DNA of 12,078 nucleotides from Glomus cerebriforme (GCA_003550305.1 QKYT01000478.1:10836-22913), one strand, 5' to 3'; positions 1 to 8,400 are shown, counted from the first letter of the stretch. Translations and numbers: made by a program. Notes: generated by a model not told the origin, from the sequence alone.

Positions 1-78
1 TCATAGAGTGGCACAGTACGGCACAGTAAATCGGCGTAGTAATGTTTCATACTAACACCACGCTCAAGCCACATTAAC

Positions 79-1385
79 GTACACACTGATTCTTCCAGTT
101 GCATTTATACTTTCCGCAAGATTTTAAATCCGCTTACAGGAACCTGAAGAATCCAGAAAATACCCAACTATCTAATTTAGCTCACCATCAAATATATAAT
201 TTCATTCAACGCATTAGACGTCAACTTAATTAAAGTTAAAGCACACTCGAACGACACCTACAACAACCTAGCAGACGAACTAGCTAAGGCTGGCGCTCAT
301 CTTAATGTCGCCTTACACGTAAATTTCAAACATCTTCCCCAACAAAATGTCACTCTCACTTGGCTCAATTTGGGCCCGGTTGACCGCCCACTCGCAAATG
401 GACTAAAGACATTTTGAGCTGTCAACAATTTAACAGATTCATCAACTGCTCACACAATTCATTCTTATTTTCCAAATGCTGACAAATTCCCATAGACTTC
501 AGCCTGACAAAAGCTTGGTTGAATTATAATCCCTTCCCTTCCACTACTTTGGAAGATCTGAGCTCATATATTAGCTACAAAATCAAATCTTTAAACTTAT
601 CACTTCCCATATGCGATTTATTACAATGCAATTTTCCACATATTTATCCCACAACAAAAATTTCCTGCCCATCTTGCAACTCCTCTATTGATAACAATGA
701 ACATATTATTAATTGCCCCGCATATAGCCCTCAAATTATTGACCTTATTGCTACTCACGCATCATCTTTAGCCCTTTCTTGTTTGATAAACAACTGGAAA
801 TGGGTAAAATCAATTTATAAACGATCCGCGACTCCATCGCCAACACCCCTCTATTCAAAGTTACTTCACCGGATACAATAAAAGAAAATTTGGATCTTAT
901 CCTTTTATCTCATCAACTCATCCCGAAAAGTTTGGATGATTTATTTACATCGTCTTCCGCTCTAAAAAAACACGTCAACGGCATTTAATTAATTTTTACA
1001 TTTTTTTCTTATGGACCTTTGTCGTATCACATGGCTTGTTTATTGCAATGTGTGTATCGACTGGAAAAAATCATTGAACATCAAAAGAAAGGACAAACGT
1101 CCCCGCACTTCTCGATCTCGTTCTCCTGTTCATCCTATACATCACCCCACTGACAATAATCAACGCACGATCGATAGTCGTGCATCATTATCATTTTTTT
1201 CTTCTACATTATGGCTCATTTGGGCCTCTTCAAATTTTTTACATTTGGGATCATGGTCCCATCATAGATCGCTTTTTTTATTTTATAATAATTTTAATTC
1301 TTTTTCTGATTATGTATCTACTTTGGACAATGTAGCGATTTCTCACCCTTTACTTAAAGACCCTATTTTTATTTTCGATAGTTAG
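79..1385 (+). pseudogene. LINE ORF2 C-terminal part: RNase H, zinc knuckle and tail (frameshifted)
   Basis: In the frame starting at 79 the sequence reads VHTDSSSCIYTF, matching the RNase H strand that carries a catalytic Asp (codon 88-90). The same frame later gives IKVKAHSNDTYNNLADELAK, the H-x-N-D-x(4)-AD motif of RNase H with the last catalytic Asp at 274-276. Stops interrupt it at 145 and 178. Reading moves to another frame near 392, where RKWTKDILSCQQFNRFINC continues to a TGA at 480-482 and then on to 881. That part includes a C-x2-C-x8-H-x3-C knuckle (CPSCNSSIDNNEHIINC), as in the C-terminal zinc-binding region of LINE reverse transcriptases. Further frame changes near 820, 970 and 1010 lead into NGI, RQRHLINFYIFF and the CNVCIDWKKSLNIKRKDKR segment, with the last open frame ending at 1385. 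No ATG belongs to these pieces; the TTG at 519 is internal. Recognition is good; activity is excluded by the lesions. Confidence 0.8.
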
Positions 1386-1532
1386 AGGGCAGATCGGTCT
1401 TACCTATCATATTCGCTAGGCATAGACAGTTCCTACTGGGGCTCAGTTACTTTTCATTAGTAATTTTAGAAATAGTCACTTTTAGTTTTCTATTTTTGTT
1501 ACTTTTAGACTTGTAACGAATCTGCGCTATCA

Positions 1533-1555
1533 TAAAAATAAAAATAAAAATAAAT
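1533..1555 (+). repeat. TAAAAA-type simple-repeat tail of the LINE
   Basis: Three copies of TAAAAA followed by TAAATATATC close the element. Short A-rich tandem tails are a usual 3' end of non-LTR elements that are copied by target-primed reverse transcription. The tail follows roughly 150 bp after the last LINE stop codon. That it is the true 3' end is inference, since the duplicate of the target site lies outside the window. Confidence 0.65.
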
Positions 1556-1885
1556 ATATCTTGGTTTGATATACAGTATATATCATTTTATTATGGCAAT
1601 TTGGTATAAACAGTGTAATTAATTATAGAAAATTCAGTTCTGGGAACTTTGGTTCAGTATAACAAGTTTTCGGTATACAGTATGTAGCGTTATAACCAGT
1701 GTGACTGTATTCCAAAGGTTCGTAAACTTATATGAACAAAAACAAAAAAAGTTGATCACAATGTAATTACATAATTCAATATTAAAATTAAATAAGGACT
1801 ACAATATATCGATTTAATTCTGTCTAATTTACCTAATTTGCAAACAATACCTGATCTTCACTTCGGTTTATACTTTTAACAAGCT
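1556..1885. other. AT-rich spacer, no gene seen
   Basis: No coding-like frame was found on either strand. The only distinct features are two copies of the palindromic 7-mer TACAGTA at 1572-1578 and 1676-1682. Confidence 0.6.
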
Positions 1886-2340
1886 TCATTCATCATTATA
1901 TATGAAGAAATCTAGAATTGCATTACCAATACCAATCAAAATGTATTCTTTAGAGATTTCAGTTGGCATAACTTGTTTTGAATAATTATAAATAGTTCCA
2001 TAAATCCTAAAATTCATATCTTGTGAAATAACATAACTAGTATAATGTAATCTTTGCTTTTAACTATTAATTTTTTAGTGTTTAGATAAATTAAATGATC
2101 TCATTAAAATTATTCAAATTTTACATAAAAATTAATTACTTGATTACTTGTAATATTATTACAATAAGTTATTCCCTTTATTTCTTTTAATATTTTGGAT
2201 TTCAAGATTTTTGAAATAGTTTCTTCAATAAAGTGAGGTAGTTGTTTTACAATATGTTTGATTGAGATGACCTCATGTGAATAGAATGGATCAATGCAAT
2301 GTTAATAAGACTTATCTCCATTTAATGATTTTAGCTTAAT
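1886..2340 (-). pseudogene. Unrecognised protein relic in two open pieces
   Basis: On the minus strand a 63-codon open frame runs from 2301 to a stop at 2110-2112, with residues such as PFYSHEVISIKHIVKQLP and ITYCNNITSNQVINFYVKFE. The same frame extends back to 2340 across one TAA (2302-2304) as KSLNGDKSY. A second open piece of 57 codons in another frame runs from 2059 to a TGA at 1886-1888 and contains YVISQDMNFRIYGTIYNYSK and ISKEYILIGIGNAILDFF. Mixed charged and hydrophobic composition, free of the poly-Asn/Lys look of random AT-rich translation, argues for former coding. The gap between the pieces might be an intron (GTAAAA near 2125, AG near 2063), but that splice does not join the frames cleanly, so decay is more likely. 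I do not recognise the family. No start codon is visible. It could be part of a transposon protein. Confidence 0.5.
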
Positions 2341-2988
2341 GCACATTATCCTGTTCTGATAATTTATGAGAAGATAAAGTATATATTATTTATGTAAATT
2401 TCAATATAATCTTGCTGATACCAAAGGTAGTGTAATCGTACGTTTTTAATTAATCAAAAAGTTAAAATTTGCTAAAATTATGATTCATGTAAAAGAAAAA
2501 AGTCAATTTTTTATTTAAATTAAGATAGTATATTTAAATAAACATATAATGAATATATCTATTTAAAATACTGTAAGTTTTTTAAAATTGCAATATTATT
2601 TATTAATTTTTTTTTACAACTGCTAACAGATGGATGGAGAATATAAATCAAAACATGTAACATTAAGTAGATGTGAATTTCTATATCCCGAGCTGTACAT
2701 AAAAAAGGTTAAAGTTGGATTGGTGATAATGTTAGACAGAATTTGTTTCTTTTTTTTAGATATCGTATAAAAAATGCATATAGTTAATAATAAATTTTTT
2801 TTGACTGTACCTTTAATATCTCTATTTACAGCTTAAAATATACATCTGCGTTAAATATAACTAATTATATTTACTCATAAATAATAGAAATACCCTAAAT
2901 AAAGAATTAAATCTTTTTAAATCATCAAATAACCATAAATTTAACTTTATATAATTTGTATAATTAACAATTATAAAAATATTTATTT
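2341..2988. other. AT-rich spacer with a doubtful 46-codon plus-strand ORF
   Basis: Very AT-rich sequence lying between two minus-strand relics. On the plus strand an ATG at 2630 opens 46 codons to a stop at 2768-2770 (MDGEYKSKHVTLSRCEFLYP at its start, hydrophobic and Phe-rich at its end). It has no recognisable motif and is short enough to arise by chance, so it is not called as a gene. A TACTGTA motif lies at 2569-2575. Nothing else is seen. Confidence 0.5.
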
Positions 2989-4428
2989 TTAATTATAAAA
3001 ACTAGGTTTCCTTTGAATCCATTCAAATTCTTCATAAATATATGGAAGNGGAGTGTCNTAATTTTCAATTATTCCTTTTAATTTAAATTTTTCCATTAAA
3101 TTTTCTGCTCTTTTCCTCTGCTTCATATGTTGATCTGTAAAGTAGTGCACTAGAGTAAGATGTAATAAAATAGGATGCCTATTNTTCCAATTATCAANAA
3201 ATAATTTTAAATACTTCAATTTATGTTGATATTTGGTAACAAACTCAAATTTAAATTTAGATAAACTAATTGGTGATGACCTAGTTAAGATTTTAAATAA
3301 ATCATCATAGTAAAGATTTTTTGCTCTAGTAATAACCAATCCATTTAAATGCTGACAATTAATTAATAATTTTTCAAATTCAGAAAGACTATCATTGTTA
3401 ATAGATAGTGCAAGATATTTAAGATTTGAACAATTTTGATAAATTGTTTGGATAAAAATTATACCATCATCATTATAATAAAATACTGATTTCAGTAAAA
3501 TTTCCTTTTGTATTTTCAATTAAACTTGCCAAAATATTAGATGCGACATAATTAGCTCTTAGGACATTTAGAACAGGTAAAGATACTCCATTTAAATTAT
3601 TTCAATTTGGATCATCCCATTGATGTGTAATAATTATTAAAGTATAAATTTGTAAGATGTGAAAGAAGTTTTGTAATAGGTTTCTTGTTCATCAATAACT
3701 TTGAATGATTCATTTTCATCTGAATGGCAGTTATGTAAACAGACGTTATTTAAGTTTTTTTTTGCACTTCTATTAATTTGATGATTCCAAAATAATCATT
3801 ATTATNGCAATANCTAACATTAAATANCAGTTCTTTAATTGATTTGNTTATTCTAGACAATCCTTCTAAAATATTTTGATTGATATTGCTNTAACTTTCA
3901 AGGGATTTAANTTCAGAAAAACAATGTTCANCACNTGAAATATGGTGTAATTGATAATCAAAATGTTCTGGAATAGAAAGAGCAATAAATTTCGTATTTC
4001 TATTAATAAACAAATTCATTATTTCATTTCTTATAATAGAAATTTTTGATTCATCNATATTTTCTATNGATTTAATCATATTTTCTACGAGTTTAAGATC
4101 TAAATATCTCCAGAATGAAATATAATTAAACAAAGGTTGTTGATATGTTTCGGTAAAAAGGTCAATTCCTTGATTCTTCAAATTCTCTCTTGATTCTTTT
4201 GATAAATGTAAAAGTATTGTATTTAATAAGAGATTATTTGTGGTATCATAATTTACTAGATTATATAATCCCGCAGGATTTCTCCATAAAATTGGTACTG
4301 TTATCTCACACCAGGTTTTGTTAACTAAAAGACATGGATAAAGAGATATAAGGTCATTTCGCAATCTAATTTCTTGCAATTCTTTTATTATTAAAAAAAG
4401 TACATCTTTGATTGTTAAGCTTTGACAT
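2989..4428 (-). pseudogene. F-box protein relic (Rhizophagus-type, LRR-like C-terminal half)
   Basis: The likely ancestral start is the ATG at 4426-4428, which reads MSKLN, the usual opening of this fungal family. A one-base frame change at about 4412-4418 then leads into KDVLFLIIKELQE and LVNKTWCEITVPILWRNPAG, the F-box core (about residues 5-50) that would bind Skp1 in an SCF ubiquitin ligase. The frame starting from the TTG at 4448 therefore gives a false N-terminus. The C-terminal half has leucine-rich, repeat-like segments (IQTIYQNCSNLKYLALSI; CQHLNGLVITRAKNLYYDDL), which in F-box proteins usually bind substrate. Breaks: a frame change in the nine-A run (3755-3763); two more between about 3690 and 3640; a TGA at 3602-3604 where the family has Trp (DDPN-stop-NNLNG); and another frame change near 3485-3505. 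The last open piece ends at 2989. Total span, about 480 codons, fits the family's usual length. Fourteen single N bases lie inside it. It is either a pseudogene or a multicopy gene damaged by assembly errors. Confidence 0.8.
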
Positions 4429-4448
4429 TTTTTAAGATAAAGTTTCAA

Positions 4449-4758
4449 AGGTAAAGTTGTGTATGTATATATATATTTGTATTAGTAATCGGAAATTTAG
4501 TTGACCCCTTAAAAATGTGGCTTATATGCTCATACTAAAATCGGTTAAACTTTTTAATTGCCAATTAAATTTCCTTACATAAAATTAATTAATATTGAAT
4601 TATATATAAATGTTTCGTATTTTTGAAGGGGAATACATTAAAATTTTTTTTCATTATATAAGCTTTATTTCATAAAAAAAACTGTGATAAGTTTCTATAA
4701 AAAAAATTGACCAAATAATCTAAATATTCATTATAACAATATATTAGTTATAAATAAG
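4449..4758. other. AT-rich spacer upstream of the F-box relic
   Basis: A short TA run (about 4465-4477) and AT-rich sequence. It is the upstream side of the minus-strand F-box relic, but no promoter element can be assigned with confidence. Confidence 0.5.
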
Positions 4759-4941
4759 TTAACTTTGAACATAACCTAATGGAGAACTGCAATTAATTTT
4801 TATCTTTAAAATTGATTGGCTGGATAAGTTGATAAACCAGCTTCCTATCCCAAAAACCCTGTTTTCATTCGTACAAGCTGCAGTCGCACAGTAGAACTGA
4901 TTTGTTTTGGAATAGTATGGTTTATGCGAAGGGAGGAGCAT
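4759..4941 (-). pseudogene. Doubtful coding remnant, possibly RNase H-like
   Basis: A 60-codon open frame from the ATG at 4939-4941 reads YYSKTNQFYCATAACTNENR, then VFGIGSWFINLSSQSI and INCSSPLGY. By eye the block is less AT-rich than its flanks, which suggests former coding. The pattern of a short strand, a small loop, 'GIGSWF', and then 'CSSPL' is loosely like the first beta strands of retroelement RNase H (..TDGS...GIGW....SSP..AEL..), but the catalytic Asp and the AEL part are not there. It is therefore listed only as a possible relic. It is not part of the LINE at 1-1555, which lies on the other strand and carries its own RNase H segment. It could equally be an unrelated short ORF. Confidence 0.25.
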
Positions 4942-5463
4942 AGTGGACTTCTAGTAAGTCCATTTTTGGTAAGGCTATAGCAAACTCTGACAAATCAGTT
5001 TTTTTTAGAAATTGACAAAAGAAAAGACTAAAAAATATAATTCTCATAACTTTATCACAGCTAGTTATTTATTTATTTTTGCGTTATAATTTGCAAATAA
5101 TTAAAGGCGAACTAATTTTGTACAAGTTTTATATTTAAAGAATATTTACACAAAATTCCATTTTCATAAGATGGTACAAGATAGAAATAGTTTGTACAAG
5201 CCACATATTTCGAATGTATCTTTTTTTTTTAATTTAATAGAAGGAGCTGGAGTTTGAGTTTTAATGGACTTTTATTTTAATAATCAAGGAAACAGTTATG
5301 CTTATATAAATTCATTTATCCTATAATAATATCGATATTGTTATACATAAAAAATAAATAAATATTATGAAATTATTGTCTTAGATAGATAATATGATGA
5401 TTTGGAGCCAAATAAGCCCATATATTAATTATTTTAGTTACAATTTCTATAATTTTTATTGAA
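4942..5463. other. AT-rich spacer with repeated TTGTACAA palindromes
   Basis: No gene seen. The palindrome TTGTACAA occurs at 5118-5125 and 5192-5199, each followed by G, with a related GGTACAAG at about 5174. The rest is AT-rich with a poly-T run near 5220-5230. Confidence 0.45.
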
Positions 5464-5661
5464 ATGTCTTATTTAGCAAATCAATATAATGATTTAAAGT
5501 CTTTTAGTTTAATATTTTCTGACATTGAGGATTTTGTTTTATTTTGCAAAATTTTTTTTAAAAAAATAGGAATATCTACATTTTGTCCTAATATTGAAAT
5601 AGTGATATTTGGAAATAGTGATTCAAAAGAAGATAAGGATGAATTTTATTTAAAACCATAA
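5464..5661 (+). CDS. Hypothetical 65-residue protein or gene fragment
   Basis: An ATG at 5464 opens 65 codons to a TAA at 5659-5661. Residues include YNDLKSFSLIFSDIEDFVLF, CKIFFKKIGISTFCPNIEI and VIFGNSDSKEDKDE, with an acidic, lysine-rich end. There is no signal peptide or membrane helix, although the frame stays open upstream of the ATG through a hydrophobic stretch back to a stop at 5413-5415. Alternating hydrophobic strands with Phe and Ile recall the C-terminal repeat parts of the fungal F-box proteins (compare the relic at 2989-4428), so it may be a broken 3' end of such a gene. That is a guess. No ortholog is recognised and no upstream exon was found. It is the kind of short ORF that could also be chance in AT-rich DNA. 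Confidence 0.35.
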   Translation: MSYLANQYNDLKSFSLIFSDIEDFVLFCKIFFKKIGISTFCPNIEIVIFGNSDSKEDKDEFYLKP

Positions 5662-6142
5662 AGAAAGTGAATATACTGTACATAATTTATAGTGTGATTT
5701 ATTTTAAAATTTGTTATTGTATTTAATTATTTAAAATCATTATTAAAATAAATATAATAAATATTATAAATAAACTAAAGTTATTGTATTGTAACTGCTT
5801 TATTGCTTGATATTTTTCGGTGTTGACACTAAAATTGAGCTTCTTTTAAATAAAATAAGGCTATTCATAAATAAATTTGTTGAAGCATAAATTTAAATTA
5901 TCGTAAACTTGGTTGGTTTAAAACTGATTTCATATAAACTTTTGTCATAAAAATTCAAGAAAGTTCTTATACTCCTGAAATTTACATATCTGATATATAC
6001 AACACATAGCAAGTTTGACTGTTTGAGCAGTAAGATTAGTTAATAAACGACAAACAATAGATGAACTTTTAGAATCAATATGCACTATTCAAATTACGTA
6101 CAACTTTATAATAAAAATATGTGATACTGATTAAAATAAAAA
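5662..6142. other. AT-rich spacer with one unassigned open stretch
   Basis: Largely non-coding. On the minus strand about 47 codons stay open (about 6090 down to a stop at 5945-5947; contains IDSKSSSIVCRLLTNLTAQ and KFQEYKNFLEFL). It lies just past the end of the kinase relic and does not resemble the next kinase segment, so it is left unassigned. A TACTGTA motif is at 5674-5680. Confidence 0.4.
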
Positions 6143-6678
6143 ATAGCTAATCCAATTTTTGACATTACATTAATAGAAGTCCAGTAAACTTCCATTATAT
6201 GCATAATCTAAAACCATCATATAATTTTGTATCTGGATCGTTGAGTTATTTCATAAAGTCTAATAATAGAACCTAAAATTTTATGGTGAGAATTAATCTA
6301 AATTGTACATTTTATAAAAAATAAATTAGTAAAAATCATATTTCAAAAATTCATTAAATGGTAAATTAATTTATACCTCATTGATAAATTCTAATCTAAC
6401 ATTTTTTGAATTATTTAAATTTTTTAGAGCTACATTCATATAACTTTGCCAAACCCACCTTTTGCAATATATTCAATATTATAAAATCTATCATAAGGTA
6501 TCCACTCCAATACTTTATGATTATCAGTTGCTGATAGCTGAGTATGTTGAATAAATTCGTCAATATCACCATTACCACTGGTCCAATTTTTGAAATTTTG
6601 TTGAAATCGTTTTGCGTTACATGTGTTACACCAATAATATTTATCTTTATGTTTACATTCTCCACATGTTCCGTCCAT
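6143..6678 (-). pseudogene. Truncated protein kinase relic: zinc-ribbon leader plus kinase N-lobe
   Basis: From the ATG at 6676-6678 the first 79 codons read MDGTCGECKHKDKYYWCNTC (C-x2-C-x8-C-x2-C, a zinc-ribbon-like leader), then a linker (GDIDEFIQHTQLSATDNH, VLEWIPYDRFYNIEYIAKGG) and the kinase glycine loop GGFGKV. This layout is typical of the large kinase family expanded in Glomeromycotina. Directly after GKV the reading frame breaks at a TGA (6436-6438). It resumes in another frame at NVALKNLNNSKNVRLEFINE, which holds the ATP-binding lysine of VALK. The 20-30 residues that normally lie between (YKA..W..G.I..W..) are missing. After an intron, EINSHHKILGSIIRLYEITQ, DPDTK and YMMVLDYAYNGSLLDF follow, the region up to the hinge, with frame changes between them. 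The catalytic HRD loop and the DFG motif are absent. Catalytic activity is therefore excluded. Confidence 0.85.
6298..6376 (-). other. Spliceosomal intron retained in the kinase relic
   Basis: The 5' site GAG|GTATAA (GT at 6376-6375) and the 3' site CAATTTAG (AG at 6299-6298) bound 79 bp. A TACTAAT branch-site match lies at 6331-6325, about 27 bases before the AG. Removing it joins ..EFINE to INSHHKILGSIIRLYEITQ in phase 0, which matches the family's continuous order. The intron was therefore in the parent gene when this copy was made. Confidence 0.7.
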
Positions 6679-7226
6679 AGTTCAATAGTTTATTTTAAAA
6701 AAATAATATAAATAAACTTTATTGCATAAAATAATTAAAAAATAGAAAATATATCAGAAGAACAGAAAGAATATTTAAAAAGGAAAAATGTTAAAAATAA
6801 ATTTCTTTTTATGCATCCGGAATTTCAAATTCCGTGTAACAAATTTTACTGACCGAGAAAAAACTAGAAAATTAGATTAGCTAAATTTTGCTTAGTCCAA
6901 TTCGACACATGATCGCGGCAAAATATTTTTAACATAATTTGTTATTTTAATAGATTCAAAAAATAAATTTATTAAATTAATTATGTTTCCAATTAGATTT
7001 GCAATTAAAGCAAATACTTTCATATCAAAATATTCGAGAACTTTTTTTTTTCAGAAACATCAATATTTATTTATATTATTCTTCCGTTTTTGTAATTATT
7101 CTTTTTATTCTTTTGACATAATGTCGTACAATAATTAGCTTGAAAGTTTATTGTTCATCATTATAATTAATAATCATTCATTTAAATCCTTTTTGATTGA
7201 AACAAAAAAAAATTGGATTCTTTTTT
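6679..7226. other. AT-rich spacer between divergent relics
   Basis: Lies between the minus-strand kinase relic and the plus-strand BACK/TLDc relic, upstream of both. No coding motif could be followed here; the BTB domain expected upstream of 7227 was not found. It contains a near-perfect palindrome at 6818-6834 and a less AT-rich patch at about 6895-6920. Confidence 0.5.
6818..6834. repeat. 17-bp palindrome CGGAATTT-C-AAATTCCG
   Basis: Two perfect 8-base arms separated by one base. It stands out as a GC-containing block in AT-rich spacer about 140 bp upstream of the kinase ATG. It could be a protein-binding site or chance; no family is assigned. Confidence 0.5.
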
Positions 7227-7568
7227 GAGACCAAAATTTTTGAACAGAATTGAAATTAGAAAAAATTTTTAGTTCAATTATCTTTAATTATTCTTATTCT
7301 ACATAATAATTTTCAAATGTGTGATGCTCAAGATTGTAAACATGTGCTTAAATGGAAAATTGCTTAGAAACCTAAACTTTCTTCAGATGATAAGACAAAT
7401 GTCAGTCCAGAATAAAAAACATCTAAAAAAATTAATTCAAAAAGTGTTGATTCTAAAATCATTACATCCAAACATTTCGAATTGATCTCGAAATCGATTG
7501 ATAAATATTAACAAGATACTGTATATGAACTTTAATTAATTCTTAGTGGATCTCATTATTCCAAATAA
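7227..7568 (+). pseudogene. BTB-BACK-TLDc protein relic (end of BACK, start of TLDc)
   Basis: One frame can be followed for about 114 codons without a frame change, interrupted only by stops (7251, 7257, 7365, 7413, 7509, 7533). It reads ETKIFEQN, then KFLVQLSLIILILHNNFQMC and DCKHVLKWKIA-stop-KPKLSS. These correspond to the BACK-like linker of the fungal BTB/TLDc proteins (..EK.LVSLI..DNLQM.E..VW..VLKWG.AQNP.L..). After a charged linker come VDSKIITSKHFELISKSIDK and YEL-stop-LILSGS, the first strands of the TLDc domain, which in intact proteins continues RGSRDGF. The BTB domain and most of TLDc are missing. All stops can be read as single-base changes of Gln, Lys or Trp codons, so the copy decayed by point mutation and by loss of both ends. 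TLDc proteins are linked to oxidative-stress resistance and V-ATPase regulation; the role of this fungal family is not known to me. Confidence 0.7.
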
Positions 7569-8125
7569 TCATTATACAAGTTCATCTAGTAGTAATAAAA
7601 TAAATTCAAATGTCAATTACGAATTTTAGATTTAATTAAAGTTCGACTAGAAATCAAATAAAAACTTATGAAAATTAATCGTGTAGTAACCAAAGGATTC
7701 GGAATTCTCATTTAATTATCGTTCTACCCTTTCATTCCTTATGTCAAATCAAATTACAAAGAATATTGTACAAAACACGTTCTCACTACGTCCATAATTG
7801 TTACTGCGGACTATTTGTGTATTTGTATAAAAATTGTCTGTCAGTAAAGGGTAGAAGACGGAATTGTGGAATTGAGGCTTTCGCTTATTAATTTGTAACA
7901 AAAAAAATCTGGATTCATCAAGGTATCATTATTTTATTTATACAATCAATTTTAGTTGGATAGATTTATATCTATAATACAAATATTTTATATCAAAATT
8001 GTAAAAAATATAAAACTTTTCATTAATCATCTAATGAATAAAAGTTCAATAAAATCAAAAAAAAGTAAGCAAAAATAATGCCAAAAATTGCTATTTGACA
8101 TTTTTTTCAAAAATTAGAACTTTAC
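7569..8125. other. AT-rich spacer with an 11-bp inverted repeat
   Basis: No gene seen. TTCTACCCTTT at 7722-7732 is perfectly matched by AAAGGGTAGAA at 7846-7856, 113 bp apart; the interval between is less AT-rich than its surroundings. It could be the remnant of a small inverted-repeat element. Confidence 0.45.
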
Positions 8126-8260
8126 TTAAATTTCTTTAAACTCTCCCTTAAACTTCTCCCTTAAACTTTCCCTTAAACTTCACCCTTAAACTTCACCCTT
8201 AAACTTTTCTTTTAAACTTTTCTTTTAAATTTCCCCTTTAAACTTCCCTTTATCTTCCTT
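8126..8260. repeat. Minisatellite, 12-13-bp TTAAACTTCACCC-type unit
   Basis: About ten tandem units start with TTAAA(C/T) and end in C/T-rich sequence. TTAAACTTCACCC is repeated exactly at 8173-8185 and 8186-8198, and TTAAACTTTTCTT at 8199-8211 and 8212-8224; the flanking units are degenerate. Between the TTAAA blocks the plus strand is almost purely pyrimidine. The adjacent identical units point to recent slippage or unequal exchange. The complement contains TTTAAGGG, only superficially like the fungal telomere repeat. Confidence 0.9.
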
Positions 8261-8298
8261 ATACTGTATTGAATATATTCCTCATACAGGCAAGGAAA

Positions 8299-8338
8299 AA
8301 CCGGACAGTGTTAGTCGAGTCTCTCCTACTGACTGGTT
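8299..8338. repeat. Imperfect GC-rich hairpin after the minisatellite
   Basis: AACCGGACAGT (8299-8309) pairs with ACTGACTGGTT (8328-8338) at 9 of 11 positions around an 18-base loop. It is one of the few GC-rich patches in this part of the window and lies between the minisatellite and the purine-rich block. Confidence 0.5.
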
Positions 8339-8400
8339 TGGTTTTAGATTAGTATTTCCTCTTTTTTTTGTATACTGAATATAACACCAACTGAATTTAA

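Larger units (their letters stand above)
1..1555 (+). mobile_element. 3' end of a decayed LINE-type (non-LTR) retrotransposon
   Basis: The stretch holds, in order, RNase H remnants (from 79), a zinc-knuckle region (to 881), a basic C-terminal tail (to about 1385), about 150 bp of untranslated 3' sequence, and an A-rich tail of TAAAAA repeats ending near 1555. That order is the usual one for the 3' part of a LINE-like element in which RNase H follows the reverse transcriptase. The reverse transcriptase and endonuclease would lie left of the window, so the 5' end and the target-site duplication cannot be checked. By eye, base composition drops sharply in GC after 1555, consistent with the element boundary. 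The coding part carries several stops and frame changes, so this copy is dead. The element class is fairly sure; the clade is not. Confidence 0.8.

Noticed and set aside
519..881. A 120-residue plus-strand protein starting at 519
   Set aside because: The start is a TTG inside a longer reading that begins near 393 and holds the LINE zinc knuckle; it is a piece of the LINE protein and not a gene of its own.
1011..1385. A 124-residue plus-strand gene starting at an ATG
   Set aside because: The ATG is created where the LINE tail changes frame; the content (CNVCIDWKKSLNIKRKDKR) and position fit the LINE C-terminus.
2630..2770. A 46-codon plus-strand ORF with a CTAACAG sequence before its ATG
   Set aside because: The supposed branch site lies too close to the AG for splicing, and the peptide has no motif; listed only within the spacer description.
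4429..4448. Extension of the F-box protein to a TTG at 4448
   Set aside because: The family opening MSKLN is at 4428 in another frame, so the extension is produced by the frame change.
6411..6665. An 84-residue minus-strand ORF overlapping the kinase relic
   Set aside because: Shadow frame: the overlapping frame from 6678 carries the zinc-ribbon leader and the GGFGKV loop.
8126..8260. Interstitial telomeric repeat
   Set aside because: The complement gives TTTAAGGG separated by variable A/G sequence, not tandem TTAGGG; it is an ordinary minisatellite.
8126..8260. CRISPR array
   Set aside because: Units are 12-13 bp with no unique spacers, in a eukaryotic context.
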